Made by a program: the position numbers and the translations under genes. Of a stretch of DNA of 32,275 nt, positions 16,642 to 24,979 are shown piece after piece (the stretch's first letter is position 1; each line of letters starts with the position of its first letter). The stretch comes from Bacteroidales bacterium (lineage in GTDB: Bacteria; Bacteroidota; Bacteroidia; Bacteroidales; JAHJDW01), in NCBI GenBank assembly GCA_029004185.1, contig JAQUPB010000017.1, forward strand, positions 1-32,275, written 5' to 3'. The notes beneath the pieces were generated by a model that saw nothing but the letters and a program-made list of their open reading frames with translations, was not told where the DNA came from and made no database searches.

Positions 16642-16896
16642 TTACTTTTTATTTTGAGAAATATATTCAGCCATGGACTTAACGGAATATAATATTTTCT
16701 TGCCTTCATCAGCTGTCTGAATTTTCAAGGCGTATTTTTTTTCAAGCAAAACAGTTAGTTCCAGGGCATCTATGGAATCCAGGCCAAGTCCTTCTATGAA
16801 AAGCGGAGCTTCACTGTCAATATCATCAACGCTCATTTCTTCAAGGTTTAAAGCTTCTATAATTTCTGATTTCAGTTTTAGAATTAACTCTTCCAT
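16642..16896 (-). CDS. Acyl carrier protein
   Basis: 84 residues with the phosphopantetheine site at Ser41 in GLGLDSIDALEL. It is acidic and helical, of normal ACP length. It lies 5 bases before the ketosynthase gene and 7 bases after the half-size ketosynthase-like gene. This is the second ACP of the cluster. It differs from the one at 5151-5402 in having the standard Asp before the serine. Confidence 0.94.
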   Translation of the reverse strand: MEELILKLKSEIIEALNLEEMSVDDIDSEAPLFIEGLGLDSIDALELTVLLEKKYALKIQTADEGKKILYSVKSMAEYISQNKK

Positions 16897-16903
16897 TTTA
16901 GTT

Positions 16904-17548
16904 TTAGCTTATATATAATTTCTTAATATTTTCCGGTTCAAATATAACACTTTCATTTGTATTAATGCAATCTTTGGCTTTTTTAACCAGATAAAGAACT
17001 GACTCATATTTTTCGCCCATTAATTCTACCCGGCCAAAAATGCAACATTGTGTTTTATTAGTTTCGAATATGTTTGAAACATATTTATAAAGAAAGTCAA
17101 TGTCAAACTTTTCGGAAATAAAGAATGTATTTTCTCCGTTTATCTTATTTTTTATGCATATTTCCCCAATCATAATGTTCGGCAATGTGTAAACAAAAAC
17201 AGAAGGACTGGGAAAGTAGTTATCTGCATCATTTATTGTTTTGCTGTATTCAATATCAGTATCAAGTGAAGAAGATGAGTTTGTAATAATTATGCTTACA
17301 TCTTCATTTTTGAAATTACCAACCGGATTTTCTTTTTTGATAATCATTTCAGCGGTAAGAAATCCGAGTTTGCTTAAACTGTCCATCTTAAAGAACTTCG
17401 GATAGTTTATCTGAAAGTTCTTATACGCTTCTTTGATGAATTCAGGAAATTTCTTTTCTATATCACATTTGAAAATAAGTTTACCATTAAGGGAAACTGT
17501 ATTATCTGCGATTTTGCAATAATTACTTATTATTAATTGTTCACTCAT
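16904..17548 (-). CDS. Half-size ketosynthase-like protein
   Basis: 214 residues, about half a ketosynthase. The block MDSLSKLGFLTAEMI (55-69) matches the helix that follows the N-terminal strands of ketosynthases. DVSIIITNSSSSLDTD and FPSPSVFVYTLPNIMIGEI match the region up to the nucleophile elbow. No cysteine stands at the elbow: the segment reads INGENTFFIS. There is no C-terminal half with histidine motifs. The start overlaps the upstream ketosynthase stop by 4 bases (ATGA), so it is made together with it. It might be a structural or scaffold subunit. As the reading frame is intact and flanked by tight overlaps, I do not think it is decay. Confidence 0.65.
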   Translation of the reverse strand: MSEQLIISNYCKIADNTVSLNGKLIFKCDIEKKFPEFIKEAYKNFQINYPKFFKMDSLSKLGFLTAEMIIKKENPVGNFKNEDVSIIITNSSSSLDTDIEYSKTINDADNYFPSPSVFVYTLPNIMIGEICIKNKINGENTFFISEKFDIDFLYKYVSNIFETNKTQCCIFGRVELMGEKYESVLYLVKKAKDCINTNESVIFEPENIKKLYIS

Positions 17549-18702
17549 AACTTATGAAAAATAACACCGGCATTACATCCTCCAAAGCCGGAGGCAATTT
17601 TTAAACAATTATTAATTTGTCTTTCCTCGTGTTTGTCAATAACATTTATTTTATTGGTAACGCCAATCTCGCTGAAGCCTGCTGTTTTAAATAAAAAATC
17701 ATTTCTCAAAGAATAAATACCGTCAATTGATTCAATAATTCCGGCAGCGCCGAGAGTGTGCCCCCAGTAGCCTTTGAAGCTGTTAACAGGAACTTCGTTT
17801 AATCCGGCTCTTGTTATGGCAACGGATTCCATTTCGTCATTGTATGGTGTTGCGGTACCATGAGCTGAAATGTAATCAATATTTTTGGAATAATCAGATT
17901 CAGTATCTTCAATTGTTTTATTTATTGCCAGCAATAATCCTTCGCCTGTTCTTGACGGACCAGAGATGTGATTTGCATCATTGCTCGAAAATCCGCCGCC
18001 GACAATTACTTCAGTTTGCCGGCTTAAATAATTTTTATTGGAAGTAAGAATAATAGTGCCGCAACCTTCACCAAGTGACAAGCCATCTCTTGAAACATCG
18101 AAAGGCCGGCATGGTCCACTACTTAATGATTGAAAAGATATAAATCCCGAAACAACAAATTTTGAAACAATATCCGTTCCTGTTATTACAACATTTTCAA
18201 ACTGACCGGAACGAATTAATCTGCTTCCGATAATAATTGCCAGCACTCCGGAAATGCAGGCATTAGAAATAACAACCGGTTGATTTGGACTTCCGAAGTA
18301 TTCATGAATTAATTTTGCGGTATTTGAAAGATATAAACGATTTTCTCCAAATATCATTTTATTTTTTTCTTCCAGTAAATCAATGTTTCCTTTTGTTGTG
18401 GAAAGAATAAAAAGTGTTTTTTTATTTTTAATGTCAACTGTGGTTTTACTTAATGCATCTTTTATTGAAAGTATTGATAATTTTTCGAAACGGGTAAAAT
18501 TATTGCTGCTATTAATGGAATTGAATTTTGAATTAAGTTCATCAGTATTGATAAGGGATGCATGAAATGCAGAAGGAGATAATTCTTTATCTTCAATATT
18601 ATATATTCCGGTTTTGTTATTCTTTATTTTTGTAATATTTTCTTCGGTGGTAAACCCCAATGAAGTGATAATATTATCGGAAGAAATAAAAACATTTTTC
18701 AT
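17545..18702 (-). CDS. Beta-ketoacyl-ACP synthase
   Basis: Starting at the ATG at 18702 (a TTG one codon upstream also lies in frame) the protein has 385 residues. The triad is complete: Cys149 in ISNACISGV, His281 in YISAHGTATP and His315 in FKGYWGHTLGAAG. The N-terminus (NVFISSDNIITSLGF) is diverged, and the usual TGxG is replaced by SSDN. It ends ASGFGGCNAG. It may be the starter or priming condensing enzyme, analogous to the additional ketosynthase that works beside the KS-CLF pair in aryl-polyene systems, but this assignment is inference. It is the second gene of the minus-strand operon, 18 bases after the thioesterase. Confidence 0.9.
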   Translation of the reverse strand: MKNVFISSDNIITSLGFTTEENITKIKNNKTGIYNIEDKELSPSAFHASLINTDELNSKFNSINSSNNFTRFEKLSILSIKDALSKTTVDIKNKKTLFILSTTKGNIDLLEEKNKMIFGENRLYLSNTAKLIHEYFGSPNQPVVISNACISGVLAIIIGSRLIRSGQFENVVITGTDIVSKFVVSGFISFQSLSSGPCRPFDVSRDGLSLGEGCGTIILTSNKNYLSRQTEVIVGGGFSSNDANHISGPSRTGEGLLLAINKTIEDTESDYSKNIDYISAHGTATPYNDEMESVAITRAGLNEVPVNSFKGYWGHTLGAAGIIESIDGIYSLRNDFLFKTAGFSEIGVTNKINVIDKHEERQINNCLKIASGFGGCNAGVIFHKL

Positions 18703-18720
18703 CAAAAAAAATATTAAACT

Positions 18721-19146
18721 TTATTTAATGAAGCCCCATTTTTTTTTCCATTCATAAAAAAAAGGAGGTATTGTAAGAAGAAGTTCGCCCTCGGTATTTA
18801 AAAAAACCTGCATGCTTTTACCCGTTGCAACAACTTCATTGTTACAACTTCGATAAATGGTGTATTCAAATTTTAATTTAGCTGCTTCACAATCTACATA
18901 TTTTGTTTCAACAATTGCTTTTTCCCCGTATCTCAGAAACTTCTTATATTCCATTTCCACGTAAACGATAGGAGCAACAATTTCGTTTTTCATAAAATCA
19001 AGATAGTGCAGACCATATTTTTCTCCAAAAGATTCTCTGCCATCTTCCATGTATTTAACATAATTACCATGCCAAACCACATTCATGGAATCAATCTCAT
19101 TAAATCTGATTTTTATTTCAATTTTATCTTCAAGTATCTTACTCAT
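18721..19146 (-). CDS. 4HBT-type hotdog thioesterase
   Basis: 141 residues. FNEIDSMNVVWHGNYVKYMEDGRE (15-38) is the YbgC/FadM-type signature, with catalytic Asp19 and the conserved His-Gly-Asn-Tyr turn. It hydrolyses acyl-CoA or acyl-ACP thioesters. As first gene of the minus-strand pigment operon it may release or edit chains. A homologue is usual in aryl-polyene clusters. A strong promoter lies just upstream at 19169-19199, overlapping the terminator of the neighbouring barrel gene. Confidence 0.9.
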   Translation of the reverse strand: MSKILEDKIEIKIRFNEIDSMNVVWHGNYVKYMEDGRESFGEKYGLHYLDFMKNEIVAPIVYVEMEYKKFLRYGEKAIVETKYVDCEAAKLKFEYTIYRSCNNEVVATGKSMQVFLNTEGELLLTIPPFFYEWKKKWGFIK

Positions 19147-19168
19147 TTTTATTATTAATATATTTTTA

Positions 19169-19199
19169 CAAAAATAAAAAAAAGCTGTTTCAATTCAAA
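19169..19199 (-). promoter_or_regulatory. Promoter of the minus-strand pigment operon
   Basis: On the minus strand, TTTG (19199-19196), 19 bases, then TATTTTTG (19176-19169) is an ideal Bacteroidota promoter. It would start transcription near 19163, about 17 bases before the thioesterase ATG at 19146. The -33 element sits in the loop of the terminator hairpin of the upstream gene and the -7 begins at its T tract. Confidence 0.7.
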
Positions 19200-19209
19200 T
19201 GAAACAGCC
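19176..19209 (-). terminator. Rho-independent terminator of the small barrel gene
   Basis: Minus-strand reading: GGCTGTTTCA, a 7-base loop TTTGAAT, TGAAACAGC, then eight T. The stem is perfect over 9-10 pairs. It lies about 20 bases after the barrel-protein stop codon at 19230. Confidence 0.88.
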
Positions 19210-19229
19210 TTAATAATGCATAAATTAAA

Positions 19230-19898
19230 TTATATTTTCACACAAAGTCCGCCTGTAAATAAAGCTCCCCCTATGCCAAATTCAAAATTCATTCCGATAT
19301 TTTTAGTGAAAAATACTCTTGTCCCAATAGCAATTCTATATCCTACCGGTACTGTAGAAATACTGTTTTCATCAATGTAATCCGGGTCATTGGTTGTAAG
19401 ATCAAGCGTAAAACTTCTATAACCAACTGCTGCAGAAGTATACAGATCAAATTTTTCTTTTCTTACAAAATGATAATAAAATCTTCCCAAAACACCTAAT
19501 TTAGGGTTAGTTACCTTGTAATCATATTCTGTTGGTACATATAGACCTGTTGCCTGATTGTAAACATCATATGTTTCATGCCACTGAATTTGTGATGTTG
19601 CGTAATTAATGTCAAGTCCAACACCCATTTTTTCACTAAGCATATACTCAACTTTAAATCCAACCGGACCGAAAGTTCCTTTATCATATCCGTCTTCTGA
19701 CCCCTCTAAACCATATCCTATCCTTAGTACAGTTGTTCCTAAATTCGGAAAACCATAATATACGTCAAAAATTATGCTCCCTTTATCATACGTGCTGCTT
19801 CCGCCTCCTTTTTTCAATGAAAAAGGACCTGATCCTGCATTTATGTTTCCAATGCAGAAAAACAATGTAACACATGCTATTAATAATGATTTTTTCAT
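19230..19898 (-). CDS. Small outer-membrane beta-barrel protein
   Basis: 222 residues with a clear signal peptide (KKSLLIACVTLFFCIGNINA, cut near residue 21). The mature part shows alternating strands with glycine and tyrosine pairs (VKVEYMLSEKMGVGLDINYA; LGVLGRFYYHF; AIGTRVFFTKNIGMNFEFGIG), typical of an eight-stranded OmpA/OmpW-like barrel. The last strand ends GGLCVKI. It has its own -7 element (19941-19948) and its own terminator, so it is a single-gene unit at the edge of the pigment cluster. No specific function is visible. Confidence 0.78.
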   Translation of the reverse strand: MKKSLLIACVTLFFCIGNINAGSGPFSLKKGGGSSTYDKGSIIFDVYYGFPNLGTTVLRIGYGLEGSEDGYDKGTFGPVGFKVEYMLSEKMGVGLDINYATSQIQWHETYDVYNQATGLYVPTEYDYKVTNPKLGVLGRFYYHFVRKEKFDLYTSAAVGYRSFTLDLTTNDPDYIDENSISTVPVGYRIAIGTRVFFTKNIGMNFEFGIGGALFTGGLCVKI

Positions 19899-19940
19899 AA
19901 ATACTGATTTTTAGTTAATAATAAAAATTTAATTTCGCTG

Positions 19941-19948
19941 CAAACGTA
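19941..19948 (-). promoter_or_regulatory. -7 element of the small barrel gene
   Basis: TACGTTTG on the minus strand is a perfect TAnnTTTG about 43 bases before the ATG at 19898. I see no good TTTG at the usual distance upstream. Confidence 0.5.
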
Positions 19949-20000
19949 AGGTAATTTTTTGATAATAAGAAATTTATAGAAAATCTTTTAGCAAAGCATT

Positions 20001-20345
20001 TTATTCTTTCTGCAGTTCTTTCCAGTACTCAACTGCTCTGCGTGTATGAGGAATGCAAATGGTTCCGCCGACAATATTCACAATTGCAAAAATTTCAAAC
20101 AATTCTTCGGTGGTAACTTTGTTTTTGTGGCAGTTTTCAAGATGATATTTTATGCAGTCGTCACAGCGAAGTATCATTGATGTTGCAAGTCCGAGCATTT
20201 CTTTAGTCTTGGCAGGTAATGCTCCGTCCATGTATGCATTAGTATCGAGATTATAAAGTCGTTTTATTACTTTATTGTCAACTGCCAGAATTTTTTCATT
20301 CATCTTTTGGCGGTATTCATTGAATTCTTTGACTTTGTCGGACAT
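20001..20345 (-). CDS. Carboxymuconolactone decarboxylase / AhpD-family protein
   Basis: 114 residues, all helical. LGLATSMILRCDDCIKYHLENC (51-72) contains the CxxC pair Cys61/Cys64 with His68, the redox centre of AhpD-like members of the CMD family. Such proteins are usually peroxide-linked disulfide reductases, or of unknown function. The name decarboxylase comes from a minority of the family and need not apply here. It lies downstream of mutB on the same strand, separated by a 150-base inverted-repeat region, so it may be transcribed separately. Confidence 0.87.
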   Translation of the reverse strand: MSDKVKEFNEYRQKMNEKILAVDNKVIKRLYNLDTNAYMDGALPAKTKEMLGLATSMILRCDDCIKYHLENCHKNKVTTEELFEIFAIVNIVGGTICIPHTRRAVEYWKELQKE

Positions 20346-20374
20346 ATTTTATTATTTTTTGTATATAAATTGAG

Positions 20375-20495
20375 AGTTTAGTTCAGAATGTTCGAGTTCG
20401 AGGCTTTCGAAGTTTTATAACTCAGGAGCATACAAAAGTATTCGACTGAGTTATAAAACAAGAGTAACGAAGAAATCGGACATTCTGGATAAACT
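20375..20495. repeat. Nested inverted repeat between mutB and the CMD gene
   Basis: Inner arms GTTTTATAACTCAG (20412-20425) and CTGAGTTATAAAAC (20446-20459) are a perfect 14-base inverted repeat with a 20-base loop. Outer arms AGTTTAGTTCAGAATGTTCG (20375-20394) and CGGACATTCTGGATAAACT (20477-20495) are imperfect inverted copies. The element fills the gap. Confidence 0.75.
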
Positions 20496-20497
20496 AT

Positions 20498-22633
20498 TTA
20501 TTTTCTCGATTCGATTAATATATTTAATATTTTAATTGCTGCTTCCGAAATTATTGTGCCGGGACCGAAGATGCCCACAACTCCTGCCTTATATAAAAAT
20601 TCATAATCCTGCGGAGGAACAACACCGCCGACGATTACAATCAAATCTTCTCTTCCGAGAATTTTTAATTCCGCAATTACTTCAGGAACCAGCGTTTTAT
20701 GTCCTGCGGCCAGACTTGATATTCCGAGAATGTGAACATCATTTTCCACAGCTTGCTTTGCCGCTTCTTTTGGAGTCTGAAATAAAGGACCGATATCAAC
20801 ATCAAATCCCATATCGGCATAAGCAGTTGAAATAACCTTTGCACCACGGTCGTGTCCGTCCTGTCCCATTTTTGCAATCATAATTCTTGGGCGGCGACCT
20901 TCGAGTTTTTCGAATTCGTCAGCAAGATTTCTTGCTTTTGAAAAACCTTCATCATTTGCTATTTCCATAGAATATACTCCCGATATTGAACGTATTGTTG
21001 CTTTATATCTGCCAAAAACTTTTTCGCATGCATCTGAAATTTCGCCCAGTGTTGCCCGTTTGCGCGCCGCTTCAATTGACAAAGCTAATAAATTTTTTTC
21101 ATTTGTGCCGCATGCTTCGGTTATGGTATTTAATATATTTTTTACTTCTTCGTTATTTCTTTCTGCTTTTAAATTTCTCAGTCTTTTTATCTGTGATTCG
21201 CGAACGGCTGTATTGTCAACTTCGAGTGTTTCTATCGGTGCTTCTTTTTCCAGGCGGTATTTATTAACTCCTACAATTATATCTTTTCCCGAATCAATTT
21301 TTGCCTGACGGCGTGCCGAAGCTTCTTCAATTCTCATTTTCGGAATGCCCGTTTCTATTGCCTTTGCCATTCCGCCAAGATGTTCGATTTCCTGAATAAG
21401 TTTCCATGATTTGTGCGCAAGTTCGTGCGTAAGCGACTCAATATAATATGAGCCAGCCCACGGGTCAACAGCTTTGCAGATATTTGTTTCTTCCTGCAGA
21501 TAAATCTGAGTATTTCTTGCTATGCGTGCCGAGAAGTCGGTTGGCAGCGCAATTGCTTCATCAAGAGCATTTGTATGCAGTGATTGCGTGTGTCCAAGAA
21601 CCGCAGCCATCGCCTCAATGCAGGTTCTTGCAACATTGTTGAACGGGTCCTGTTCTGTTAAACTCCAGCCCGAAGTCTGGCAGTGAGTGCGTAATGCAAG
21701 TGATTTTGGATTTTTCGGATTGAATTGTTTTATGATCTTTGCCCACAACATTCTTGCGGCACGCATTTTTGCAATTTCCATAAAGTGATTCATTCCTATT
21801 CCCCAGAAAAATGATAAACGTGGAGCAAATGAATCAATGTCAATTCCTGCATTTATTCCCGCTCTCACATATTCAAGTCCGTCGGCTAAGGTATACGCAA
21901 GTTCAATATCGGCAGTAGCACCGGCTTCCTGTATGTGATAGCCGCTTATGCTTATTGAATTGAACTTCGGCATATTTTGCGAAGTGTATTTGAAAATATC
22001 GGCAATTATCCTCATTGACGGAAGTGGTGGATAAATATATGTATTCCGCACCATGAATTCTTTCAGAATGTCATTCTGAATTGTGCCGTTTAATTTTTCG
22101 GGCGAGATTCCCTGTTCTTCTGCTGCAACAATATAAAAGGCAAGTACAGGAAGTACTGCGCCGTTCATCGTCATCGAAACCGACATTTTATCAAGAGGAA
22201 TCTGGTCGAAAAGAATTTTCATGTCAAGTATAGAATCTATTGCCACGCCTGCTTTTCCGACATCGCCGGTTACGCGTTCATTGTCCGAATCGTAGCCGCG
22301 GTGCGTTGCAAGATCGAATGCAACCGAAAGTCCTTTTTGTCCGGCGGCAAGATTTCTCCTGTAAAAAGCATTCGACTCTTCGGCAGTTGAGAAACCGGCA
22401 TATTGCCGTATGGTCCATGGCTTCAACACATACATCGTGGAATAAGGTCCGTGCAGATAAGGAGGAATTCCTGCAGCATAATTCAAATGCTCCATTCCAA
22501 GCAAATCATCTTCGGTGTAAAACGGCTTAACGGCAATCTGTTCCGAAGTAAGCCAACTTTCTCCAGCAGAAAGTTTATTCACTTCTTTTTTGTTTTCTTT
22601 TCTGAAATCGATTTTTCTAAAATCAACTCTCAT
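20498..22633 (-). CDS. mutB: Methylmalonyl-CoA mutase, large (catalytic) subunit
   Basis: 711 residues, full length. It interconverts L-methylmalonyl-CoA and succinyl-CoA with adenosylcobalamin, used in propionate formation or breakdown. The N-terminal TIM barrel carries family blocks such as [28 protein letters not shown] and [14 protein letters not shown]. The C-terminal B12 domain starts at [13 protein letters not shown]. Asp592-Gly-His594-Asp-Arg-Gly597 is the DxHxxG motif whose histidine is the lower cobalt ligand. SSLAAGH and VVGGVVPP-type blocks follow. It lies 86 bases downstream of mutA, with a palindromic repeat between them. The MeaB-type chaperone is not in the window. Confidence 0.97.
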   Translation of the reverse strand: MRVDFRKIDFRKENKKEVNKLSAGESWLTSEQIAVKPFYTEDDLLGMEHLNYAAGIPPYLHGPYSTMYVLKPWTIRQYAGFSTAEESNAFYRRNLAAGQKGLSVAFDLATHRGYDSDNERVTGDVGKAGVAIDSILDMKILFDQIPLDKMSVSMTMNGAVLPVLAFYIVAAEEQGISPEKLNGTIQNDILKEFMVRNTYIYPPLPSMRIIADIFKYTSQNMPKFNSISISGYHIQEAGATADIELAYTLADGLEYVRAGINAGIDIDSFAPRLSFFWGIGMNHFMEIAKMRAARMLWAKIIKQFNPKNPKSLALRTHCQTSGWSLTEQDPFNNVARTCIEAMAAVLGHTQSLHTNALDEAIALPTDFSARIARNTQIYLQEETNICKAVDPWAGSYYIESLTHELAHKSWKLIQEIEHLGGMAKAIETGIPKMRIEEASARRQAKIDSGKDIIVGVNKYRLEKEAPIETLEVDNTAVRESQIKRLRNLKAERNNEEVKNILNTITEACGTNEKNLLALSIEAARKRATLGEISDACEKVFGRYKATIRSISGVYSMEIANDEGFSKARNLADEFEKLEGRRPRIMIAKMGQDGHDRGAKVISTAYADMGFDVDIGPLFQTPKEAAKQAVENDVHILGISSLAAGHKTLVPEVIAELKILGREDLIVIVGGVVPPQDYEFLYKAGVVGIFGPGTIISEAAIKILNILIESRK

Positions 22634-22647
22634 CTTTATATGTTTTT

Positions 22648-22708
22648 CTTTGCGTCTTAGCGTCTTAGCGGTAATTTTTTTTCACCGCAAAGGCGCTAAG
22701 CCGCAAAG
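22648..22708. repeat. ACCGC-type palindrome between mutA and mutB
   Basis: Left arm CTTTGCGTCTTAGCGTCTTA (from 22648) and right arm 22684-22708 (starting ACCGCAAAGGCGCTAAGCCG) pair at 22 of 25 positions with an 11-base T-rich loop. The same arms occur at 24942, 26258-26317 and 26708. Confidence 0.8.
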
Positions 22709-22719
22709 TAATTATGAAA

Positions 22720-24606
22720 TCATTTAATTAATATATTATTATATTTTTTCAATATTTCAATCACGTTTGAGCGCATATGAATAAAATCATCAACTCCTGC
22801 TTCTTTGAGTTGTTCTATTATTTCTGTGGGATTACCTGCAATAATAATTTTTATTTTTGCAGAATTGATTTTAATTCCTTTTGCAATTTCAATTCCGACT
22901 GTTGCATATTCTTCATCAGAACTGCAAATGACAACTATTTCGGGTTCAACTTTTTTTACAACTTCCAATCCTTCTGCTGCTGTTTTAAATCCTGCATTGT
23001 CAATTATTTCATAACCTGCACAACCGAAGAAATTTGTAGTGAATGCAGCTCTTGCCTTTCGCATAGCAGGATTTCCGATTGTAAGTAAAAATACCTTGGG
23101 ATGTTTTCCTGATTTTTCAACTGCGAATCTTATTTCTTCGAATGCTTCAGCGCCCCTGTACATTTTTATCTTTTTGCAAATAGTGTTCTTTTCAAAATTA
23201 TATTCTTTTGATTTCGCTTTTGTGATTTTGTCTAACATTTGTTCCTTCAGATTCGGATATTGATTTGTGCCAAGCAAAATTTGTTTTCGCATTGCAATAT
23301 CCATATTCCTTTGCTGGCATGTCTTTTCGATTTCATCCTGAACAAAATTATTTGAAACCGATTCGATAAATCCTCCCTTTTCTTCAATTTCCTGAAATAA
23401 TTTTAATGAAGCATTTGCAATGGAATCGGTTAAATTTTCAATGTAATATGAGCCTGCAGAAGGGTCAACTGCTTTATCAAAATGCGATTCGGATTTCAAA
23501 ATTGTCTGTATATTCCTTGAAATTCTTGATGAAAACTCATCTGCATCTTTAAATGTATTATCAAATGGCTGAACCGAAATTGAATCACTTCCGCCTATTG
23601 AAGCAGACATAGCTTCGGTTGTTAAGCGGAGAATATTTACATGAGCATCGTAAATGGTTTTATTCAATTTTGATGTTGTTGTATGAATATTTATCTGCAT
23701 CGATTCTTTATTCTTCGGATTATATTGCTCTATAACCTTTGCCCACAAAACTCTTGCTGCACGCAGTTTAGCTATTTCAAGAAAATAATTTGAACCGATT
23801 GCAAAAGAAAATAGAATCCGCGGAGCAATATCATCAATTTCAATTCCTTTGTTTAAAAGCTGAAAAATATATTCATTTGCCGAAGCAATACTGAAGCCAA
23901 GTTCCTGAACAATTGAACATCCTGCATTGTGCAGATAATTTCCATTTATTGTAATTAGCTTGAAATATGGAAGCTTTAATTTTGCCTGATTAATCAAATA
24001 AACGGCTTCAACAAAGTTGTTATCTTTTGTCGTGAAAAAGTTACCCTGCAGCAATAAATAACTCAAGGGGTCGAAACCTAAAGAACCTTTTATTTTTGCG
24101 GGAGTTAAGTTTTGTCTTTCAATTTCTTTTATAAATAAATCAAGTGTTGCAGTAAATGATTTTGAAGAAGTGAAATTAATTGTTGTTTTGTTTAAATCAA
24201 TGCCTTTCAGAAGAGCCTGCATTTCTTCGACTTTACTAATACCTTTTACCCTTAAACCAATTGCATTTGCTCCTTTTGAAACTGCATCCAGGGCAATTCT
24301 GTTTGCTTCCTGAATATTTTCCGTTTCAATATCCTGGCGTATTTCCCAGTCGTTGTTATTTTTTTTGTTTCCTCTTGCAAAAGGAAATTCTCCGGGGAAT
24401 GATTTTAAATATTTTAAATCATCAAGATTTTCGGCGCGATAATAAGGTCGAACACTAAAACCTTCTGTCGTTTTCCAGACAAGTTTTTTCTCGTAGTCGG
24501 CGCCTTTTAAATCTTCTTTGATTTTTTCTTCCCATTCATTTGTATTTACCGGAGGAAATTCGGTAAAAAGTCTTTCTTTTGCTTGATTATCAGTATCGGG
24601 ACACAT
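22720..24606 (-). CDS. mutA: Methylmalonyl-CoA mutase, small subunit
   Basis: 628 residues. It has the same two-domain layout as the large subunit: WKTTEGFSVRPYYRAENL near the start, YLHNAGCSIVQELGFSIA, AVDPSAGSYYIENLTD, then a C-terminal B12-like fold. In that last domain the DxHxxG motif is lost: the segment after FLLTIGN reads PAMRKARAAF. This is normal for the non-catalytic subunit, which supports the heterodimer. It is the upstream gene of the pair and has a possible promoter at 24629-24657. Confidence 0.95.
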   Translation of the reverse strand: MCPDTDNQAKERLFTEFPPVNTNEWEEKIKEDLKGADYEKKLVWKTTEGFSVRPYYRAENLDDLKYLKSFPGEFPFARGNKKNNNDWEIRQDIETENIQEANRIALDAVSKGANAIGLRVKGISKVEEMQALLKGIDLNKTTINFTSSKSFTATLDLFIKEIERQNLTPAKIKGSLGFDPLSYLLLQGNFFTTKDNNFVEAVYLINQAKLKLPYFKLITINGNYLHNAGCSIVQELGFSIASANEYIFQLLNKGIEIDDIAPRILFSFAIGSNYFLEIAKLRAARVLWAKVIEQYNPKNKESMQINIHTTTSKLNKTIYDAHVNILRLTTEAMSASIGGSDSISVQPFDNTFKDADEFSSRISRNIQTILKSESHFDKAVDPSAGSYYIENLTDSIANASLKLFQEIEEKGGFIESVSNNFVQDEIEKTCQQRNMDIAMRKQILLGTNQYPNLKEQMLDKITKAKSKEYNFEKNTICKKIKMYRGAEAFEEIRFAVEKSGKHPKVFLLTIGNPAMRKARAAFTTNFFGCAGYEIIDNAGFKTAAEGLEVVKKVEPEIVVICSSDEEYATVGIEIAKGIKINSAKIKIIIAGNPTEIIEQLKEAGVDDFIHMRSNVIEILKKYNNILIK

Positions 24607-24628
24607 AGCTGTGTTTTTAACTAAAACA

Positions 24629-24657
24629 CGAAATTATGAAAATTATTTATTTTACAA
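24629..24657 (-). promoter_or_regulatory. Candidate promoter of mutAB
   Basis: On the minus strand, TTG (24657-24655), 18 bases, then TAATTTCG (24636-24629). The -7 differs from TAnnTTTG at one base. It is about 23 bases before the mutA ATG. Confidence 0.45.
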
Positions 24658-24690
24658 CTTTTTCCTTATAAAAATGCTTTTTTAAAACTA

Positions 24691-24721
24691 TTGTTTTATT
24701 TAGTAATTTCCTTTATTTTTG
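24691..24721 (+). promoter_or_regulatory. Promoter of the 60-residue membrane protein
   Basis: TTG (24691-24693), 20 bases, then TATTTTTG (24714-24721), a full match to the Bacteroidota promoter. It is 28 bases before the ATG at 24750 and divergent from the mutAB promoter. Confidence 0.6.
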
Positions 24722-24749
24722 AAGAAGAATTTAAAACAAATAAATATTT

Positions 24750-24932
24750 ATGAAAAACGAAATTCACAAAAGCGGTGCTGCGGGAGCAGTATACGGATTA
24801 GGATTTGTCGGAGCGGCAATATATTTTATTTCCCATTCAGCAACATTCTGGGCAGGTGTGTTGGGATTCTTAAAAGCAATAATATGGCCTGCCTTGCTTG
24901 TGTATGCTGCTATGAAAAATTTGGGAATGTAA
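24750..24932 (+). CDS. Small conserved-type membrane protein
   Basis: 60 residues with two hydrophobic segments: AAGAVYGLGFVGAAIYFI (about 10-27) and FWAGVLGFLKAIIWPALLVYAA (about 33-54), joined by a short SHSAT turn. The pattern GAVYGLGFVGA-YF-S-ATFWAGVLGFLKA--WPALLVY is one I associate with a widespread short uncharacterised membrane protein. The start is supported by a good promoter. It is isolated between the mut and aro genes. An antisense frame at 24764-24964 is much less protein-like. Function is unknown. Confidence 0.75.
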   Translation: MKNEIHKSGAAGAVYGLGFVGAAIYFISHSATFWAGVLGFLKAIIWPALLVYAAMKNLGM

Positions 24933-24941
24933 AAAAATCTT

Positions 24942-24966
24942 ACCGCGGAGACGCAAAGACGCAAAG
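24942..24966. repeat. Single ACCGC-type repeat arm between convergent genes
   Basis: One arm, starting ACCGCGGAGACGCAAAGACG, without its partner. It lies between the stops of the small membrane gene and aroA. Confidence 0.7.
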
Positions 24967-24979
24967 AAAAATTATTTTT

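Noticed and set aside
22720-24606. Broken methylmalonyl-CoA mutase because the DxHxxG motif is missing
   Set aside because: Loss of the cobalamin motif is normal in the small subunit, and an intact large subunit lies next to it.
24764-24964. Minus-strand frame over the small membrane gene
   Set aside because: The plus-strand frame has a promoter and a familiar membrane pattern. The minus frame runs into repeat DNA.
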